Positions 34,345 through 45,057 of a stretch of DNA of 47,080 nt are shown in pieces; within the stretch, counting starts at the first letter, position 1, and every line of letters starts with the position of its first letter. The stretch comes from Nemertoderma westbladi. Lineage: Eukaryota > Xenacoelomorpha > Nemertodermatida > Nemertodermatidae. Under the pieces are notes generated by a model that ran no database searches, had not been told where the DNA came from, and was given only the letters and a program-made list of their open reading frames with translations. The position numbers were made by a program, and so were the translations under genes. The stretch lies in the NCBI GenBank assembly GCA_032718475.1, contig JAUCBJ010001459.1, positions 1 through 47,080 of the forward strand, in the 5' to 3' direction.

Positions 34345-35460
34345 GCTGACATGAATTACGGGCTCCTGATTGGTGTTTTGACCAGGATTCTAAGGAATTC
34401 TATGACTCACATTTTACTGGTGTTTATAACACAGAGTACGCATAGGCTTTGGCAGTCTGTCAGTGCTGGCCCGAGAAACAACAGCGGAATGAATTATCGA
34501 TCACTGTAAAGTTACCTGCATTCACCTATCCTAACTCATCTTTTTACTGGCAAACATCTGACTGCTGATTAACTGCACTGCATTATTGCCGACACCGCAG
34601 CAGCAAATGTTGCTGCTTGTACTGTTATTTGTTGTTTATTTGGTAATATTATTATTGCTGGATGTTTATATTTGGAGAATACGAATATACAGTATAATCG
34701 ATGATAATCTGAACTAACTTCTTTATTATTAAGAGGTAAGCAGAATGGAAGTTCGAGTAACGATTTTTGGCTCAAATTACAGTGGTCTGTGTGGTATTTA
34801 TGCAATTTCATAACACCAACCAACCAACGTAAGTGAGCTAAATTTATCCTTACACATGAACAAAATTGGCAATAGTCAGCAAATCAGCGTGTTTCCGTAT
34901 TATTATCAGTGAAGTGAGTGCGAGTACATAATACTACATTCCTAAAGAATGTAAATAACAGTGGCTCGATTAAATAATCCGTTGTCCGTAATTATTGTAA
35001 GTCTTAACTCTGTCTAGTATTTAGAGCGCAGCATTTGAAAGGAACTGTTGATACTACCCTGAAAGTGAACATAGTTTTTGGATATTATATAGTAGAGATC
35101 AATCGAATAATACAAATTAACCTACATTTCATGTCTATAGAATTCAGTCTCCCACACACGGTGGGTCATACGCCGCGCAAGACTGTCTTCTACACTGGTC
35201 CTTGATTGGGGGTGGTTTGGCCTATAGAATTCAGTCTCCCACACACGGTGGGTCATACGCCGCGCAAGACTGTCTTCTACTGTTCTATCAATAGTTTGAC
35301 TTTAGTGCTGGCTAGCGTAATAATATAAGACACATAAATTAACAGGTTAAACTGTTAAAGGTCTATAAGCGCGAACAAATTTACTCTTTACAACAACTAA
35401 GAGTAATCGTTATCAGTTTTAAGGGGAAATGCGATATGGAGTTTGACAATTACGAGGAAG
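34345..35460 (+). repeat. Repeat B, retroelement control-region-like
   Basis: The same-orientation homologue of repeat A (1665-2685), with the shared blocks listed there. It includes a GGTAAG at about 34735 and the final gcgcgaacaa block near 35370. After the homology ends, an ATG at about 35435 starts a short frame (MEFDNYEEVDQQP), which is cut by the TIR element at 35471. The ATG could be the start of the lost ORF of this retroelement. Confidence 0.5.
35135..35280. repeat. 59-bp direct duplication
   Basis: An identical 59-bp block occurs at 35135-35193 and 35222-35280, starting ctatagaattcagtctccca, with 28 bp between. It lies inside repeat B. The corresponding part of repeat A (about 2510-2575) has a single copy, so the duplication is private to B. 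Confidence 0.9.
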
Positions 35461-35470
35461 TAGATCAGCA

Positions 35471-37090
35471 GCCGGTTCCACCAACTCTCACTAACAAGTT
35501 AGTGCCACTAACCGCTTAGGGTGGTGTTGTGGCACTAAGATAAGTGGCACTTAATTAAACTGTCCCACCACGACCACTAACACTAACCCTATGCTTAGTG
35601 GCACTTACTGCCTCCCTAAAAGCAGCACTAAGCTTTTTTTATTTCAAACAAGGCTGTTTCCTGGGTGATTCATCATAATCATTAAAAATACTGCAGGTAC
35701 TGTAGATGGCTGGATACGTGGATACATGTTAGGTGGGGTGTGTGTTGGGGGGGGGGGGGGGGGGGGGGGTTAACATGCAACAGTTTTGTATTCATTTGGC
35801 GTTTGTTAATTATTAGTGTCGGCACTTATTTTTCTATAATCAATTGCGTAATAATAGTTGAATATTCTGATATTTAGTTGATGGTATCATTTGCCGTGAT
35901 TTATAATTACTAAGATTTATCAATACGAAGTATATTTTTAAGACATGCCGAAGGTTAATTTTATCGGTAGCCATTCGTTTACTTTATGTTGTCGTACAAT
36001 TATTGAACCCTGTTATTTTAAATTTATTGAAAATACTCAGTCATATTTCTATTATAAGAATTAATTATGTAATTTAAACTCATGTCAAATTATATTATCT
36101 TGAGTAATAACTTATTTTCAATAATGTTATTGCTTATCTACAACAGGATGAGCTCAGCGTCATTTGTGTGGGCCGCAAGGATGGGAAACATATGTGGGAA
36201 TGTATGGAAATTTTAAGATAGATATTCTCTTCCTCAATCGGGATTAGTTGCAGAATGGGACTCGTCGTGTGACGCAGGAAAATTGTTGGGCGATGCAAGA
36301 TAGTTTTGAGAATAATTATACCTAATCATATATAAATGGATTTCCTTTGTGTGTTTTTTTGTGTTAATATGGGGGCAAAATACGACTAAGTTACGACAGT
36401 TACGACTAACGAGTAATATAATATATATATCGTAACATATATGATATATATGTCTTAATTGTTTTGTTCTGATTGGTGGTGGGATGCTGGGGCAGTTTTA
36501 TATTTAATTTTGGTATTATATATGTATATTATTTTTTTATTCAATAATAATTAATAAGATTAAAAGTAATATAATATATAGAATAAATAGTAAGTAAATT
36601 GTAAATAAATATTTAATAATAAATAATAAAAAATTTTAATTTAATTAAAATTGACACCTTCGAAAATGAAAAAAAAAACAATCTAGTAAAGTGTATAAAG
36701 TAAAATGTATACATGTAAAGTGGAAATAACAGTAACAATATATTAACAACAAGACCCCTAGATCCCTTCCTATAATAAGTGGAAATAATGTATGTAAAGT
36801 GGTGTACAGTACATACAGTATGATAGGGTTCAATCAATACAAATGAAATATATTTGTAATCAATCGCAAGTAAAAATATCCGAATCCGACCAACAAAAGT
36901 AAATTCAGCAGTTAGTGTAGCTTTTAGGGATATCTAGAGGACCCTAAGCAAATCGTACTAACGTGTTAGTGGCACTTACAGTTGTTAGGGAGCTTGGTGG
37001 AACAGGCTAAGTCATAAGGGTGGCTCAGGTTAGTGGCACTAAGCAGTTAGCACTAACACTAAGCAGTTAGTGAGAGTTGGTGAAACCGGC
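35471..37090. mobile_element. TIR element with TTAGTGCCACTAA repeats
   Basis: The left end GCCGGTTCCACCAACTCTCA (35471) is matched by the inverted right end at 37061-37090 (GAGAGTTGGTGAAACCGGC). Both subterminal zones (35495-35640 and 36955-37075) carry many TTAGTGCCACTAA-type palindromes and their halves in both orientations. The interior is very AT-rich and contains a 23-bp G run (35747-35769). No transposase is encoded. It interrupts repeat B. I could not define a clear target duplication. Confidence 0.65.
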
Positions 37091-37820
37091 CCCTCAGATA
37101 GTGGCGCACATTGAAAGCAAGTGAAATAAAGTCTCGTTTATTGTTTTGGTAGAAAACACCCCCATTGCAACCTGCTACTTTCCCTTAATGTTTTAAATAA
37201 ATTAATTTTTCGAACCCACTAAACACATATCATGTTTGCGGTAATTTTGCGCCATTGACTCCGTTGAAGATAATCATGATACTTTTTCTTAATCGTTATT
37301 CCAACGGACGGTGAAATAGGAACTGGGAAGGGTGGGTGTTTCGTGGTTGGACCTGGGCTTGGAACTAATACAACAAGACCGATAATGCATAACAACAGAT
37401 TGGTGTTCTGGAACGCGTTGCTTAAACTGTAAATGTAAACCAATCATTTCTATAGTTTAGTTAGGAAGCTAATCGAAGTAACTCGTTGTTTGGCGTTATA
37501 AAACGCTGCTGATTAAAATGTATATTAAATGTTATTTTAAATTGCTTTCAATGATATTATATCAAGCTGTTAGCATGCTTTGAAGTGAAATAAATATGTT
37601 ATGTAGGCCTACCTTTACTTTTTGTTTTTATTTGAGAAGGAATTAATTTTAGACGCTATTCATCGTTTAGACTTCTTATTAACTTGGCAATACATTGCAA
37701 CTACAACTGTAGGAAGCTCTAAAATAATGCGTAATACAAAATGCTATATAAAACATACTGGCAGAACAAAATAAATCACGGTTTTATACTAATTTCCATG
37801 AAACCAAAACCATTGGTTAA
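37091..37820. other. Stretch between two DNA elements, no gene seen
   Basis: No recognisable coding region. A minus-strand 74-codon frame (37219-37443) has a hydrophobic stretch followed by PSPGPTTKHPPFPVP, reminiscent of the leader of some LINE ORFs, but it is too short to assign. Confidence 0.35.
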
Positions 37821-39377
37821 CCCTATTAGTACCGGGCTATAAAATGTTGACAAATACCGGGGGGGGGGGGGTCATATTAACCCCTCCCTCTAAAATATAC
37901 AAATATTTACGAAAACGTCTGATTTTTTGTTTGTACGTAGGTATCACTTGTCTGGATCCGACCGAAAAAAAAATTTCGAAAAAATGTACTGGGGTGGTTA
38001 TATTGCAGCACCAAAATTACAAGTAGTGCACAATTTTCACAAAATTTGAAAGTTACATTTTTGGCTAATTATTTTTCAATACAGGTTTTCTGGGGTGCAA
38101 AATACTTTGGAAAATATTTAAAAATTATATGATTACTATAAATGGCTGTTTATTCCTCTCTGCGTAGGAAAAAAATGAAAAAAACAAGTAACCAGCACTT
38201 TTCAGTTAGAACACAAAATTTTTAATTCACTTACACGATGCTATAAATTCACATTTTCAGGTTTTCGAGGGCGCTGATTCAAATGGAATACATTTCTAAT
38301 ATGCCACATCATTGCTACTTGTATTTTTCGGCGTAATTTGGCAAATTTTGGTGCTAGCACCAAATTTCGTACCCATCACCAAAAAGTACAAGTTTGCGTT
38401 GTCTAGTGCTGTTTTTATTGATTCCATAGGATTCAGGACCCTCATAAACCCGTATAACGCAAGAAACAAGGTGATACTTTATACTTATCAATTTGCATAT
38501 TTTCCAAAATTTGGTGCTGGCACAACAATTTTCACCCACCGGCGAAAAATACAAGTTTGAGAACTCTTATGAAATTTTTACTGATTCCATTGAATTCAGA
38601 ACCATCACAAACCCGTATAACGCAAGAAACAAGGTGACACAATCAATTGATATATTTGATGGTTTTCAAAATTTGGTGATAGCACCACATTTTGCACCCA
38701 CATCCGAAAAATACAAGTTTGAGATGTCTAGTTCGATAATTATATTTTCCATTGAATTCAGAACAGCCATAAACCTCTAAAACACAAGAAACAAATTGTC
38801 ACAAGCAATTTTATCTATTGAATGGATTTTCAAAATTTCGTGCTAGCACCAAAATTTGCACACAGCACTGAAAAATACAAGTTTGATACGCTTGGTGCAA
38901 CTCGTATATATTTCATCGTATCCAGAACCCTAAAAAAACCCCAATTGCGTAAAAAACAAGTTTCAAACAATAAATTTACAAAATTGACTTATTTCAAAAT
39001 TTGGTGCTGGCACCAAAATTTGGCACCCATCGAAAAAAACAAGTTTGAAATTTCTAAATCAATTTATATGAATTCCATCCAATTTCTAACACCAAAAAAT
39101 CGGTGTAAATCAAAAATAGAGATGTTACAATTCATATTTAATGAAATGTAATTTTCAAAAAACGTCTCAAAAAAAGTGCCAAAAGTAGGGTTAAAAAATG
39201 GTGCTATAACTCGAAAAGTACCCAATATTTTTGAAAACTGTTTTCACTACCATGAAGACAATAGATTTTTAGGAAAAGTCATAAAATTTCAGATTCCCAA
39301 CTGCGTTTGTTTCAGAATTATAATAAAAAAACCACGGGGTGGGTCATATTGACCCCCCCCCCCCCAGTTTAATAGGG
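37821..39377 (+). mobile_element. Non-autonomous piggyBac-type TTAA element, copy 2
   Basis: Flanked by perfect TTAA duplications (37817-37820 and 39378-39381), it begins CCCTATTAGTACCGGGC and ends TTTAATAGGG. It is the reverse complement of copy 1 (4292-5846) along its whole length and differs in length by 2 bp. G/C runs with a GGGTCATATTGACCC-type palindrome lie near both ends. Palindrome centres occur at 38350, 38513, 38675, 38839 and 39003, again 162-164 bp apart. No transposase is encoded, so movement would have depended on an enzyme made elsewhere. Confidence 0.85.
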
Positions 39378-39636
39378 TTAAACACCCTATCTCCAACAAA
39401 TCAGCTCACATTGAATGGCAAAACACCCTATAATTTTATTTCATCATTTTAATCTTCGTTATCTCTCACCGTCTATTATCTTTAAAAAAAATCTACATTA
39501 GCGCGTAAAGTTCCCTTAGGACCTATTAGCAGCGGTTTGAATGTTTAATTAGGAGAAACGCGTTTTGTTTAATTTCTCAAAATGTGATTTTTGGGATGTA
39601 TATTGTATAATACGGTGTATTGCCAAACAATGGCAG

Positions 39637-40250
39637 TATTCTACTTATGGTAGATATATTGATGCAAGTTGTCAGTGACAAACAGGCAGTATGGGGTCTG
39701 ACTGGCTGAAAATAGAGCTAGATGTGGTAAACGTTATCGGCCTAACGGCCTGCTTCAGACTATAATTAAAATAATAGCAGATATAAAACTAACATTTAAA
39801 AATTCCCTCCACCAACACCCAGTAGAACATAACCAAACGAAGACGGGGGGGGGGCTACAAATGCTAAATACCGTACAATATTAATTACGATAGTCTCATT
39901 ATAGGTATAATTGGGTGAGAACAAAATAGTATTGCACGGTTAAATCCAAATAGTCATTTTAAAACGCATAAAGTATAAACAACGGAGTAGTATTGCAAAA
40001 TGTGGGAGGAAAAATATTATAAAAGATTAAACAATTAAATTATTACGCGTCAAATATGAGCATACAGTATAAACAACGGAGTGGTATTGCAAGAGGTAGT
40101 GAAATCGAAATACTGTAGAATTGTATCGTAATTTTAACACGCAAAATGTGGGAGGAAAAATATTATATAAAAGATTAAATAATTAAATTATTAATTAATT
40201 ATTATCTACTTATATTGTGTCACCCAACAATACTGTATACTGCACTAGGC
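39637..40250. other. Intergenic stretch, no gene seen
   Basis: No coding region seen. A GTATAAACAACGGAGTAGTATTGCAA-like block at about 39975 recurs at about 40070, and a TGTGGGAGGAAAAATATTAT block at about 40000 recurs at about 40148, so a ~100-150 bp segment is present in two diverged direct copies. Confidence 0.5.
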
Positions 40251-40253
40251 CAG

Positions 40254-40328
40254 AATAATAATCACGTGGGGCGAGTTGGTACTGAGAGCCGCAGTGAAGT
40301 ACCAACTCGGCCCACACGATTATTCATG
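40254..40328. repeat. Strong imperfect hairpin
   Basis: The arms CGAGTTGGTACT and AGTACCAACTCG pair perfectly. The stem extends outward through GTGGG/CCCAC and AATAATC/GATTATT with a few mismatches, giving about 27 paired positions around a 14-base loop (gagagccgcagtga). The size is in the range of a miRNA precursor or a small foldback element. Only the folding potential is visible. Confidence 0.7.
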
Positions 40329-40799
40329 TGTGGTCAGGGGTCAGGGATCAATGATTGTTCAGTGAAAGATCCCCAGATTTCTCACAGTATTGCACTGAAT
40401 ATTTATTGAAAGCCTTTCATTAGAAAGGCGAAGAAATGATCAAACACTCATTGAGTGCTCCTCTCCACGGAAATCTTTAGTAAAAGGCGAAAGATTTATT
40501 CGTGTTGAAGAGAAACCAGAGTTAGTTTGCAGATGTAAAGGCGCCTTTTATTGCTAATGCCCGATGTGTATTCTGTTGAGCGGTATTATAAATTTGAATC
40601 TTTTTAAATAATAATAATAAATAATTATGTTAGCTGATGATATTCGTATTTAAAATATTAAAAAGACAATTCGTTTACTTTAATTTTTAACAATAATGTC
40701 AGCGACAGTGATGATTGTAGGAAAATAACAGAAATAATAGGAGAGCAGTAGTTAAACACTGATTAAAAATAGGAATATTACTCGATAAAAAAAAATAAG

Positions 40800-40978
40800 C
40801 GGAAAACACCGCTTTTTTCACTCATTTTCAATTTCGCGAAATTCAACTATTCTGTCCGAGTGGTTGAGATTTACAAGAGTTGGCAAGTTTTAAAATGCCA
40901 ACGAGTGGAAATCTCAACACACGAGGGCAGAATATCTGAATTTCGCTAAAGAAAATGAGTGGAAAATAGTGTATTCCG
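40800..40978. repeat. 179-nt long hairpin inside the foldback element
   Basis: Inverted arms of about 80 bases: CGGAAAACAC, CACTCATTTTC, GAAATTCA, ATTCTG and TTGAGATTT blocks on the left reappear inverted on the right in the same order. The inner tip TTGGCAAGTTTTAAAATGCCAA closes the hairpin. It may be a separate foldback element nested in the larger one. Confidence 0.8.
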
Positions 40979-41244
40979 TTACGTTTTTATATCGAATATA
41001 TTGTTTATTTGAAAAAAATATCACAAGCGTTATCAATGTTTACGACGTATAATATTACTATATTTTAATACGGAATCTTAAATCTCAAATAAATATATAT
41101 AGCTAGATGTACAGTAAGCTACCCGACAAGCCTCGGTCTACATTATATAATCATTATGCACCAGAAACTTACTCAATTATATAAAAGTATGTATCAATTT
41201 GAGTATATTGTGATGTAATTAAATAGTTCATTAAATTAAAAAAA

Positions 41245-41320
41245 AAAGTAAAAATTAGTTTAAAAAAAGTCAAAATTAGTTTAAAAAAGCAAAAAACTAG
41301 TTTATAAAAGTAAAAAATGA
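41245..41320. repeat. Short A-rich tandem repeat
   Basis: About four copies of a 21-22 bp unit (ttagtttaaaaaaagtcaaa). The last copy, ctagtttataaaagtaa, matches the reverse complement of the 30187-30530 array unit, so the two arrays are probably related. Confidence 0.5.
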
Positions 41321-42091
41321 GTCTTTTTTTCGAATCTAATTTTCTGGAAATTAGTGAAAAAAAGTTAGATTAATTAACTAAAAAAAATATTAGTGAGAAA
41401 AAGAGCCTTTTTCAAATAAAAACTGATATTAGCAAATTAGAAAACTAGAAAACTATGTAAAAATAAATTATATTTTTTATTTTAATACATTAATATATTA
41501 TATTAAAATTAATTATCAATTAAATATCAATTGCTATAATTAGTTTTTGCAAGGAACATTATAGTTATTTGTAATCAGTGTTTATCAAAAATATAAACAC
41601 TAATATTTATGTGGTTTAACACCAGTCCTCGCTGTCGCTAACATTAGTTTTTTTAATTAAAGTTAAACGAAATGTCATTTTAGTATTTCAAATATGAATA
41701 TCAGAAGGAAATACAATTATATACTAAACTTATTTATAGAGACTTCATTTAAAATACAGCTTAATATATTACACCACTAGTTTTACAGATAAAATCCTAT
41801 TTTACATTTACAAAGTAACTCTGGTTTCTCTTCAACACGAATAAATCTTTCGCCTTTTACTAAAGATTTCCGTGGAGAGGAGCACTCAATGAGTGTTTGA
41901 TCATTTCTTTGCCTTTCAAATGAAAGGCTTTCAATAACATACTCACAGCATATAATTTGAAAATGGAAACTGTCACCCTGATATTATTTTATTGTCTTCA
42001 AAGTTTAAACATATATTCGGGTAGCAGCCTATCGATAGGCCTCCTCCATCTTAGATTACAGAATTAAATAAACTATTTTTATTAGGGCCTA

Positions 42092-43420
42092 ATTATTAGA
42101 AGACCGTCAGGGCTTCTTGCTATCAAAAAAAAACGTCTGTGTGTTTGTCTGTGTGTATGTTTGTTTGTGCACATTGATATTGGCTTAGAAGGGTAAGAAG
42201 TGCTCTACTTCGTGGCCAACTATACAAAGAAATGTATCGATTATTTGGGTTATTAATTATTTAAGCGGATAAAATTAAGCTCTTGCTGTATAAAAATAGC
42301 ACAGGTCAATTCTCCGTGTCCCATTCTCACAAAGTTTTTATTATATTCGAGTGTTTAATATAAAGATGTATGATTATTTATTAATTGAAAATAAAATTGT
42401 GTATAAATGTAATATTCCCTCACGCAGCCTGAACTTTGCCTATGGTAGCGAATAAGGGAAGGATTTTCTCTGTATCATGGCAACGTTGTAGCACGTTGTA
42501 TAATTATTTAACTCTAGCTAGCTGGGAAGACAGGTAGCAAGCTGGTTGGAGTGTTGAGTGTGTCTCAGTAAATCCAATGGTTGGGGTGGGTTGTCTGTTG
42601 TGAACTGGTCATGACATTAATTCTGCTTTCTCCAAGGCTGCATGGAGGGAGGGAGAGGTTTATATATTGTTTGCGATTGATATTTGATTGGGGATAGATT
42701 ATCATTTAGTTTTCGGTTTTGTTATCTTATAGACGGTCTTCTTATAGCCAGCTTGCTGGCTTTCTAGTTCAGATAGGGGGAAACTGGACGCAATAAAAAA
42801 TCAACCCTCTCCAGGGGAAATTCGACGTAAATAAAGGCTGATTACTCTCAAAAAAATATAACTGTAACCTGTTCTATTGAGTTTAGTATATTGATTTGGT
42901 TAAAATAACGTGCCACTGTAACCTGCTCCTTTCCCTAAATTGAGAATTTAACATTGAGGCGGGATATTAATTCGCCAAGATGGGATTTGCGTCCAGTTTC
43001 CCCCCTGTCTCAAAGTATCATATTAGTAGAAGACCGTGAGGGCTTATTGCTATAAAAACAACGTGTGTTTGTTTGTTTGTCTGTATTTTTATGTTTTGTG
43101 CACATTGATATTGGCTTGGAAGGGAACGTGCTCTACTTGGTGGTCAACTATACAAAGAAATGTATCAATTACTTGGGTTCTTATTTCGGTTATTAATTAT
43201 TTTATGGGGTAAAATTAAGTTCACGCTGTATGAAAATAGCATAGGTCGATTCGCCGTGATCTATTTTGTTTGTATATTATTCGAGTTTCACGTGTTAAAT
43301 ATAAGGATGTACGATTATTTATTGATTACAAATTAAATATTGTATAAATACGTAATATTCTCTCACGCATCCTCAAATTTGCCTATGTTAGTGAATGGGG
43401 ACGGATTTTCTCTGTATCAT
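42092..43420. repeat. ~390-bp direct duplication upstream of WDR3
   Basis: 42092-42478 and 43021-43420 align end to end, from AGAAGACCGT through TTGTGCACATTGATATTGGC and AACTATACAAAGAAATGTAT to GGATTTTCTCTGTATCAT. They are diverged, at roughly 80% identity with indels. Between them are a MITE (42768-43013) and an inverted AGACGGTCTTCT near 42731. The right copy ends about 150 bases before the WDR3 start codon. Confidence 0.8.
42768..43013 (+). mobile_element. Small MITE with ~25-bp inverted repeats
   Basis: The left end AGATAGGGGGAAACTGGACG (42771) is matched by the inverted right end ending at 43010 (TTTCCCCCCTGTCT). It is 240-246 bp with no coding capacity. A diverged copy in the opposite orientation lies at 19862-20090. 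The target duplication is not clear. Confidence 0.75.
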
Positions 43421-43572
43421 AATTCATAGGAGTAACATTAAGGTACTACACTACAGTCCAAGTCTAACAAACCTGCAAGCAGTCTGACAGCCACAGCAGG
43501 ACAGTACTTGAACCAGAATACCGGTCTGCCGGTATATTCTCAATAGTCTGTACAATACAGTAATTCCTTGCC
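43421..43572 (+). promoter_or_regulatory. WDR3 immediate upstream region
   Basis: About 150 bases between the upstream duplication and the start codon, holding the likely 5' UTR and core promoter. No TATA box stands out at a convincing position. The start context TTGCCATGG is a good Kozak context. Confidence 0.4.
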
Positions 43573-45057
43573 ATGGGACTCACGAAAGATTACCTCAGAT
43601 TTGTTCCCGATGGGACTTTGGGTTTAATATCAAGTCCCCGCTCCAATATACTGTGGATTACGTACAACGGTATCACTGGACGCTACGTTGCTGTAGGGGC
43701 AGCGGAATGCGTGTTTGTTTGGGACACTCGATCCTGCACGGAGGTCCGCCGTCTAGCAGACGGTCCCGGCGAGGTGAGTCGTCTGGCAGCGGACGACAAG
43801 GACCATCTCGCGGTCGGCTACAGTGATGGCAGTGTCCGACTGTACAGCATAGAAACAGACGAACTCCTAGTCACTTTCCATGGACATAAATCCGCAGTAA
43901 CTTCCTTATGTTTTCATACAAATTTGCAATTAAGCTCGGCTTCTCTCGACACAAACATAATTGTTTGGGATATTGTAGCATTAACCGGTCTATACAAACT
44001 AAGGGGACATAAAGGGGCCGTTACCCACTTGCAGTATATGTGCTCTAGGAATGTTCTGATCTCAAGTTCTAAGGATTCCTTTATAAAGTTTTGGGATTTG
44101 GATGTGCAGCATTGTTTCAGCACGTTGGTTGGCCATAGTAACGAGATTTGGTCCTTCTGTTTGTTGTGCGATGAAACTCTTCTAGTTTCTGGCTCATCCG
44201 ATTCGAAACTCAGTCTTTGGAGTTTAGACTTTCCCGATCAGCACGATAAATCTCGCGACCCCACTCCCACCGAAGGGGATGGAGGGGGTGTATCCAGTAG
44301 TCATGGGGACCGCGTTGTTGCGAGGTTATCCGGGGATTTGCACCGTATAGGGACCGATAGGTTATTGACACTCTCCGTCGACTCCACCGGCCGATATTTA
44401 CTCTGCCACGGACGAAAATCGGCAATCGAAATATTTAAAGTCCTAAACGAAGAGGAAACCGCCAAGCGGGTGAAAAAACGTAAGAAGAAGATGTTGAATC
44501 GCGATGAAGTAGTGAATGGGAGCGGCCCGGATGGGGGCGACGATTTCCCCGCAACTCTGCGAATCGATCCGGTTTGCCGCGTTAAGGAAGACGTTTGCTT
44601 CCGTTCCTGCGACGGATTCCTCACGGAACGCGGTTTTCGGCTCGTCGCGTCAACGACTTCCAACGAAATCGTCATCCGGATCGTCTCCAGCGCCGGACAG
44701 CTGTCCGAAGAAACCGTCCGGATATCCCGTCCCGGACACCGCACGGATATCCGGGCGGTTTGCTTCACTTCGGACGCGTCGGCGGTTGTGAGTTGCTCCG
44801 GGGACTCCGTGAAGCTGTGGAACCGCGGAACCGGTCGCTGCTTCCGGTCCATACGCAGCGGTTACGTCACTTCCTGTCTGGTCGTCCCCGGGGACGATCA
44901 GCTGATAGTGGGGACTCGCTCCGGGGCTCTTCTCTCGTATAACCTCGGGACGGGAGACCTCGTTGGTACGTTGGATCCACCACATTCCGACTCCGTCTGG
45001 AGTCTCGTACATCGGCCCGACTCACTCGGATTCTACAGCGGCTCCGCTGACAAACAG
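43573..45057 (+). CDS. WDR3: WD repeat protein WDR3 (Utp12/Dip2), exon 1
   Basis: Encodes residues 1-495 of an 898-residue protein. WDR3 is a nucleolar WD40 protein of the small-subunit processome (UtpB module), needed for early pre-18S rRNA processing. The start MGLTKDYLRFVP is the conserved N-terminus. It is followed by the first seven-bladed propeller (blades such as KDSFIKFWDLDVQHCFSTLVGH near 170-190), a charged, low-complexity insert (about 220-330, with a KKRKKK basic stretch), then the start of the second propeller (SCSGDSVKLWN near 410). The exon ends at GACAAACAG|GTCCGG in the middle of a GSADKQ|VRYWEY blade. The donor is GT but weak. If the intron is retained, the frame stops after 22 more codons at 45126. 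GC content is far above that of the surroundings in the second half. Confidence 0.93.

Larger units (their letters stand above)
33593..39636. mobile_element. Composite nest bounded by 23-bp inverted repeats
   Basis: CTGCCGTTGTTTGGCAATAC at 33593 recurs inverted at 39614-39636 with one mismatch over 23 bp. TCTCGAAATTAAA-type sequence follows on both sides after an indel. Inside, a GGCAAAACACCC motif occurs near both ends (33770, 33815 inverted, 39417), and a longer stretch around 33732-33800 recurs as a direct copy at 39379-39437. Between these lie repeat B, a TIR element and a TTAA transposon. The bounding repeats may belong to one old DNA element or to two copies of a small element, and I cannot decide which. 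Confidence 0.45.
40406..41934. mobile_element. Foldback/MITE element with 119-bp terminal inverted repeats
   Basis: Positions 40406-40524 and 41816-41934 are inverted copies differing at two sites by eye. The element begins TTGAAAGCCTTTCA, ends TGAAAGGCTTTCAA, and is flanked by TA on both sides (40404-40405, 41935-41936), consistent with a Tc1/mariner-type TA duplication. Each arm has its own short palindrome near the tip (GCCTTTCAAATGAAAGGC on the right). The interior is AT-rich with no transposase. The near-identity of the arms suggests a recent insertion or gene conversion between them. Confidence 0.85.

Noticed and set aside
36613-36837. Overlapping 62- and 74-codon minus-strand ORFs inside the TIR element
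   Set aside because: Two frames of the same AT-rich stretch are open by composition; no motif was seen.
44301-44852. Long antisense ORFs across WDR3 exons (also 44650-45012 and 46094-46471)
   Set aside because: They are shadows of GC-rich coding sequence on the other strand, with no recognisable domains.
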